DNA of 10,717 bases from an uncultured Clostridia bacterium (GTDB lineage Bacteria > Bacillota > Clostridia > TANB77 > CAG-508): contig CANRBU010000027.1 of NCBI GenBank assembly GCA_947628925.1, positions 1 through 10,717 on the forward strand. The letters run 5' to 3'. Below, in pieces: positions 7,285-10,717 of this stretch (positions are counted from its first letter, which is position 1; the number at the start of each line of letters is the position of its first letter). Both the position numbers and the translations under genes were made by a program. A model generated the notes under the pieces. That model saw nothing but the letters and a program-made list of their open reading frames with translations. It was not told the DNA's origin and did not search any database.

Positions 7285-7313
7285 ATTATACACTTTTGTA
7301 TAAAAATTTGCAA
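7285..7313 (-). promoter_or_regulatory. Internal sigma-A promoter ahead of the S1 gene
   Basis: On the minus strand TTGCAA (7308-7313, four of six) and a perfect TATAAT (7285-7290) are spaced by 17 bases, in the only sizeable gap of the cluster. It would drive S1, the winged-helix gene, ispG and ispH as a subunit of the operon. Confidence 0.75.
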
Positions 7314-7325
7314 GAAATTTTTTAC

Positions 7326-8034
7326 TTAGTTCATAATTTCATTTTTGTGTAAATAACGCCATTTTCCTAATGGCAAATCTTTTACACTGATATTACCTAT
7401 TTTACTCCTATGTAGTGCTAATACTTTTCTTCCAATTGCTTCACACATTCTTCTTATTTGTCTATTTTTCCCTTCATGTATTGTAATTTCTAATCTAGAA
7501 ATATTTTTTTCTGTATCTGTTTTTAATATTTTTACTTTTGCTGGTCTTGTAACATAGTCCCCTATGTCGACTCCATTTTTTAGTTGTTCTACTTCTTCAC
7601 TTGTAATGATACCTTTTACTGTTACTGTGTATGTTTTGTTAATTTCATGTTTTGGGTGTGTGTATTTATATACAAAATCCCCATCGTTTGTTAATATCAA
7701 AGCCCCTGAAGTGTACATATCTAGCCTTCCAACTGGTACCACTCTTTGTTTGACTTTTACTAAATCTAATACTGTGTCCCTGTTATATTGATCTTTTGCT
7801 GTTGTAACATAGCCAATTGGTTTATTTAATAAAATATATACTTTTTCATCACTGTTTTCCACAGTTTTTCCATTATATGTGACTAAATCTTTGTTGGGTA
7901 CGATTTTTATGCCTAACTCTGTAACTATTTTTCCATTGACCCCGTATCTTCCCTTCTAAAATATATTGTTCACAGGCTCTACGTGAGCCAATGCCATTGT
8001 TTGCCAAGTATTTTTGCAGTCTTATTTCTTCCAT
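7326..8034 (-). CDS. rluB: RsuA/RluB-family pseudouridine synthase, +1 frameshift at a CGG codon
   Basis: Isomerises a specific uridine in rRNA (23S for RluB; the exact target is inferred from family only). Translation from ATG 8034 gives the N-terminal half of the S4 RNA-binding domain (RLQKYLANNGIGSRRACEQ to LEGKI). Codon 31 is CGG, and this frame then ends at 7873-7875. Skipping one base at CGG continues the S4 domain as VNGKIVTELGIKIV. It then enters the catalytic domain with D105 in GRLDMYTSG and a final family block, HEGKNRQIRRMCEA. The full length of 235 residues is typical. Relatives carry K or R at the shifted position, which fits Arg better than Gly. The ATG overlaps the rluD end by 13 bases and has AGGAG at 8046-8050. 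Without the shift, only a GTG at 7862 could start the catalytic part, and it would lack the S4 domain. Confidence 0.92.
7941..7944 (-). other. Putative +1 recoding site CGG-G in rluB
   Basis: The zero-frame codons are AAG ATA CGG GGT CAA TGG. Skipping one base gives AAG ATA (C)GGG GTC AAT GGA, restoring the KVNG-type S4 loop. It is the only CGG trinucleotide of any frame in the gene. A purine-rich GAAGGGAAG lies just upstream, but the other two sites lack such a stimulator. Confidence 0.78.
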
Positions 8035-8942
8035 TCGTAACCTAGCTCCTTTGTTATGATTTCTTGCAAATATTGTGGTAAAGGTGCTTCTATATGCATG
8101 TGTTTTCCTGTTATTGGATGGTTTAATTCTATTTCTTTAGCATGCAAGCATTGCCCTTCTATTCCCCATCTGTTTTTTCCATTTGAATATACATCATCAC
8201 CTAATATTGGATATCCTATATGTGATAAATGTACTCTTATTTGATGTGTTCTTCCTGTTTCAATTTTTATTTCTAGTAAAGTAATATTTTCTTTTGGAAA
8301 GCGCTCTAAAACTTTAAAATGAGTTATTGCTTCTTTCCCATTTCTACTAACTGCCATCTTTTTTCTATCAGATGTACTTCTTGAAATTGGCATATTGATT
8401 GTTGCTTGGTTTTCTTTTATAATTCCACGCACTAGTGCAATATATGTTTTTTGTATTTCATGATTTTTTAACATGTTACTTAATGCGATATGTGTTTTAT
8501 CGTTTTTAGCAATCATAACTATTCCTGAAGTATTTTTATCTAATCTATGAACTATTCCTGGTCTAATTTCTCCTCCTATTCCTGATAAGCTGTCTTTGCA
8601 AATTGCCATTACTGCATTTACTAGTGTTCCATCTGGGTTGCCGTTTGCAGGGTGCACTACCATCCCTTTTGGTTTGTTGACTATTAACATATCTGTATCT
8701 TCATATAAAATAGAAATAGGGATATCTTGTGCTTTCAAAGATATTTCTTTTGGCTCTTCTTTTTCAATTTGTATTTTATCATTTTCTTGAACTTTATATG
8801 ATGGTTTTACAGTTTTTCCATTTACCAAAATATTTCCGTTTTCTAGTAGGCGTTTAACCGCTACTCTTGAAATATTTTCGTTTTCAGCTAAATAGCTGTC
8901 TATTCTACAGTCCGAAACTTGTTCTACAATAATTTCTTTCAT
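8022..8942 (-). CDS. rluD: RluA/RluD-family 23S rRNA pseudouridine synthase
   Basis: A 306-residue RNA-modifying enzyme of normal family length. Residues ~12-60 form the S4 RNA-binding domain (ISRVAVKRLLENGNILVNG). The catalytic domain has the signature GIVHRLDKNTSG with the nucleophilic aspartate D135, then GRTHQIRVHL near 230-239 and HPITG near the end. The family is RluA-like with an S4 domain, which favours RluD-type activity on 23S rRNA helix 69, though the exact site cannot be read from sequence. The gene starts on the base next to the stop of the membrane-protein gene. Its AGGAG site, eight bases upstream, lies inside that gene, so the two are coupled. It has no in-frame CGG; four out-of-frame CGG trinucleotides (8641, 8836, 8858, 8912) do not disturb the frame. 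Confidence 0.95.
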   Translation of the reverse strand: MKEIIVEQVSDCRIDSYLAENENISRVAVKRLLENGNILVNGKTVKPSYKVQENDKIQIEKEEPKEISLKAQDIPISILYEDTDMLIVNKPKGMVVHPANGNPDGTLVNAVMAICKDSLSGIGGEIRPGIVHRLDKNTSGIVMIAKNDKTHIALSNMLKNHEIQKTYIALVRGIIKENQATINMPISRSTSDRKKMAVSRNGKEAITHFKVLERFPKENITLLEIKIETGRTHQIRVHLSHIGYPILGDDVYSNGKNRWGIEGQCLHAKEIELNHPITGKHMHIEAPLPQYLQEIITKELGYEWKK

Positions 8943-10622
8943 TTAAATTTCTCCTGTTCTTCCATAAATTATGAAATTATCGTCTTCATACATTTTTACA
9001 TATCTTTTATCTTCTGATTCTCTTATAATCATGTTCATTTTGGAATCTCTGTATGTGATTACATGTGTGATATCATATTTTTCAAATACTTCTTCATAGA
9101 ATTTTGCAATTGTTGAAACATCCATAAAATCACTAAAAATATCATCTTCTAGTCCATTAAATTGTGGGTCATATACATCTGCCCTTGAATCAATAAATAC
9201 AGGTATTCCCCTATATAACATGTAACTTCCATAGTTGTATTCATTATAAAATCTTGCTTTTCCAATGTCGATATTCTCTAGTATAAAGTCACATGCTTTT
9301 ACTGGGTATGAACCTTTGCTAATATATTTTCCGCCAAATCTTGGTTTTATTATATTGTATCCCATGTATATTACCAATACACTAATAAATAGAGCTGGAA
9401 TTGGTTTTACAAGATACTCTAAAAATTTCTTATAGTTTATTTTATATTCTTCAAGCATTTGCAATATTAATCTTGCTAATATTACTGTGCCTATAACTGT
9501 AAATAATGTTATTTGCCTTTTGGAAGCGAGCATTAAATACCCTAGACCTGCTATAAAGAACAAGTCTTTTAAGCGTATTTTGGTTTTTGTAAATGTTAGA
9601 ATTGCTAGTAGTAATACTATCATTATTAGTGCTTCTTTATTTTCTGCAAGTGTCATTGGTAAATGCTCATTTATACTTTGCATTGTGTTACCTTTTACAC
9701 TTTTATATAAATATGTGTATGGTGTGTCTCCTATTGGTGTTAATAGTCCTGTCAATAAACAAATTAGCATAATTAATATTAGCCATTTTACGTTTTTATT
9801 ATTTTCTAGTTTTATTTTATATGGATTTTTTAAATTTTTTCCTCTTTTGATTTTGATTTTAGATATTTTTTCTGTTTTTTTCATTTTTTGATCTTGTAGT
9901 TTTTCTAATTTTTCTTCATCAATTTTCTTGCCTTGTTTTCTGCATATTTCTAAATATTTTATTCTTGCATTTAAGATAAGCATAGGTATTTTCTTATATA
10001 TTACTATTTCTGCAAAGTTTGCAATAATATATTCACCTATATATGGCAAAAATAGTACAAAATATACTGGGAATACTGCTGCATGTACATTTGCAATTAT
10101 AATTGGTATTATTATTAAGCCTAATGCATAATACCATTTTTTTGTTTCTAAAAATTTTTCTATAAAGAAAATAGTCCATATAAATAGAATAAATGTCACA
10201 AGCTGTGCTCTTGCTGCAATATATGGCTTTAGTACATACATTGCTCCTATTGTAATTATAAATGAGATTACTTCATTTTTGCTTAATTTTGTTGTTACTA
10301 AAAATATTGATATTCCTAAAACGCATGATAATAGGCATGTTGTTACAAATATACCTTGCCAGCCAAAACTGTTATATATAAGGTATGAAATCAAATCATA
10401 TAGCCAATGTGGATATGTGTAAATAAGTCCTTCATGCCATGAAAAAGGTTCTTTCATGTCGACTCCATTGCGTGCTATGTGTTCTCCTACTTTTACTGTA
10501 TAAAAAGTATCATTTTGCATTGTTACTGGGCATACTGCAATTGAGAATATTACAACTAATGTAAGTGCCATTATCATAAATATTGTGCTTGATTGTACAT
10601 TTATTTTCTTTTTTTCTTTCAT
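8943..10622 (-). CDS. Polytopic membrane protein, GT-C glycosyltransferase-like, function unknown
   Basis: About 559 residues with roughly ten or more hydrophobic segments. The first membrane helix is followed by an external loop, NDTFYTVKVGEHIARNG, then FSWHEG and HWLYDLISYLIY. This pattern is seen in putative GT-C/mannosyltransferase-like proteins with a D near the first loop. A very basic hydrophilic loop of about 65 residues (near 215-280) interrupts the membrane region. The last ~130 residues are soluble: RFYNEYNYGSYMLYRG, then VFIDSRADVYD and a closing strand, also typical of that family. I infer, but cannot prove, transfer of sugars to a lipid or cell-surface substrate. An ATG at 10634 is open, but GGAGGA at its 5' end is ideally placed for the ATG at 10622, which I prefer; nothing supports 10634. 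It is the first gene of the cluster. It has no in-frame CGG. Confidence 0.75.
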   Translation of the reverse strand: MKEKKKINVQSSTIFMIMALTLVVIFSIAVCPVTMQNDTFYTVKVGEHIARNGVDMKEPFSWHEGLIYTYPHWLYDLISYLIYNSFGWQGIFVTTCLLSCVLGISIFLVTTKLSKNEVISFIITIGAMYVLKPYIAARAQLVTFILFIWTIFFIEKFLETKKWYYALGLIIIPIIIANVHAAVFPVYFVLFLPYIGEYIIANFAEIVIYKKIPMLILNARIKYLEICRKQGKKIDEEKLEKLQDQKMKKTEKISKIKIKRGKNLKNPYKIKLENNKNVKWLILIMLICLLTGLLTPIGDTPYTYLYKSVKGNTMQSINEHLPMTLAENKEALIMIVLLLAILTFTKTKIRLKDLFFIAGLGYLMLASKRQITLFTVIGTVILARLILQMLEEYKINYKKFLEYLVKPIPALFISVLVIYMGYNIIKPRFGGKYISKGSYPVKACDFILENIDIGKARFYNEYNYGSYMLYRGIPVFIDSRADVYDPQFNGLEDDIFSDFMDVSTIAKFYEEVFEKYDITHVITYRDSKMNMIIRESEDKRYVKMYEDDNFIIYGRTGEI

Positions 10623-10626
10623 TTGT

Positions 10627-10632
10627 TCCTCC
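10627..10632 (-). promoter_or_regulatory. GGAGGA ribosome site that decides the membrane-protein start
   Basis: GGAGGA overlaps the ATG at 10634 and ends four bases before the ATG at 10622. The upstream ATG has only A/T-rich sequence before it, so initiation at 10622 is favoured. Confidence 0.75.
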
Positions 10633-10655
10633 ATAATTATTTCTATCTAAAAAAA

Positions 10656-10684
10656 ATTATACTTGCTTTTTTGGAAAAAAGCAA
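10656..10684 (-). promoter_or_regulatory. Promoter of the minus-strand cluster, embedded in a hairpin
   Basis: A perfect TATAAT (10656-10661) is preceded after 17 bases by TTGCTT (10679-10684; TTG matches). The -35 box and spacer lie within the inverted repeat annotated as a terminator, so the same bases may serve both roles. Confidence 0.6.
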
Positions 10685-10691
10685 GTTTTTT
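10661..10691. terminator. Perfect 12-bp hairpin with T-runs on both sides
   Basis: Bases 10661-10672 (ACTTGCTTTTTT) pair perfectly with 10675-10686 (AAAAAAGCAAGT). On the plus strand six T (10686-10691) follow directly. On the minus strand ATAA and eight T follow. The likely job is to terminate a minus-strand gene lying beyond the right edge. Confidence 0.7.
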
Positions 10692-10717
10692 ATAAGGTTT
10701 GTTTTATTTCTTTATAA

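Noticed and set aside
5352..7944. Three independent sequencing or assembly insertion errors
   Set aside because: Errors would not be expected to fall only on in-frame CGG codons, which are otherwise absent, while sparing 12 out-of-frame CGG trinucleotides. Two of the three sites are not in a homopolymer longer than two bases. It remains the main rival until reads are inspected.
7941..7975. prfB-like frameshifting driven by an upstream Shine-Dalgarno
   Set aside because: A GAAGGGAAG lies upstream in rluB, but the ispG and winged-helix sites have no comparable stimulator, and no slippery CUU-stop is present.
4401..8034. ispG, rluB and the winged-helix gene as pseudogenes
   Set aside because: Outside the single shift each frame is clean, with all catalytic and cluster residues intact and good ribosome sites. 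Decay would be expected to leave further stops or substitutions.
3698..10131. Plus-strand open frames opposite the minus-strand cluster (for example 4345-4803 and 9487-9891)
   Set aside because: They lie antisense to well-supported genes, show hydrophobic low-complexity translations typical of antisense shadows, and have no convincing ribosome sites.

Overview
The window is AT-rich, uses AGA as its main arginine codon and has purine-rich Shine-Dalgarno sites and sigma-A-type promoters (several perfect TATAAT boxes with 17-base spacers). Together with the MEP-pathway genes and gene families, this suggests a low-GC Bacillota, probably an uncultured or gut-type clostridial lineage. No rRNA, tRNA, CRISPR array or complete mobile element is visible.

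Layout. Bases 1-110 are a relatively GC-rich, palindromic stretch of unknown nature. A small XRE-type repressor (112-444, minus) and an M23 cell-wall peptidase (751-1719, plus) diverge from a roughly 300-base intergenic region. A second plus-strand gene (1830-3476) encodes a protein with a transposase-like helix-turn-helix and six 32-residue repeats. It ends at a bidirectional terminator facing a long minus-strand cluster that fills the rest of the window. In order of transcription (right to left) the cluster holds a polytopic GT-C-like membrane protein, an RluD-family and an RsuA/RluB-family pseudouridine synthase, a three-domain S1 RNA-binding protein, a winged-helix/replication-relaxation-like protein, and ispG and ispH, the last two steps of the MEP isoprenoid pathway. 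Spacing is tight (0 bases, 13-base overlap, 12, about 33 and 18 bases). The exception is a 79-base gap before the S1 gene that carries its own promoter.

Main discovery. Three cluster genes (ispG, rluB and the winged-helix gene) are each split by a +1 frameshift, and each shift falls exactly on an in-frame CGG codon. I scanned every coding region by eye, about 3,300 codons. These three are the only in-frame CGG codons; the other seven genes have none. By contrast, 12 out-of-frame CGG trinucleotides in the minus-strand genes cause no disruption, including a CGGAGC identical to the ispG shift site. CGU and CGA are used as ordinary arginine codons. The simplest reading is that CGG has no normal decoding tRNA here and serves as a +1 frameshift signal (or a CGGR quadruplet codon). 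The full-length products would then be IspG of 352 aa, RluB of 235 aa and the winged-helix protein of 311 aa. Three coincident sequencing errors or three pseudogenes fit the data much less well.
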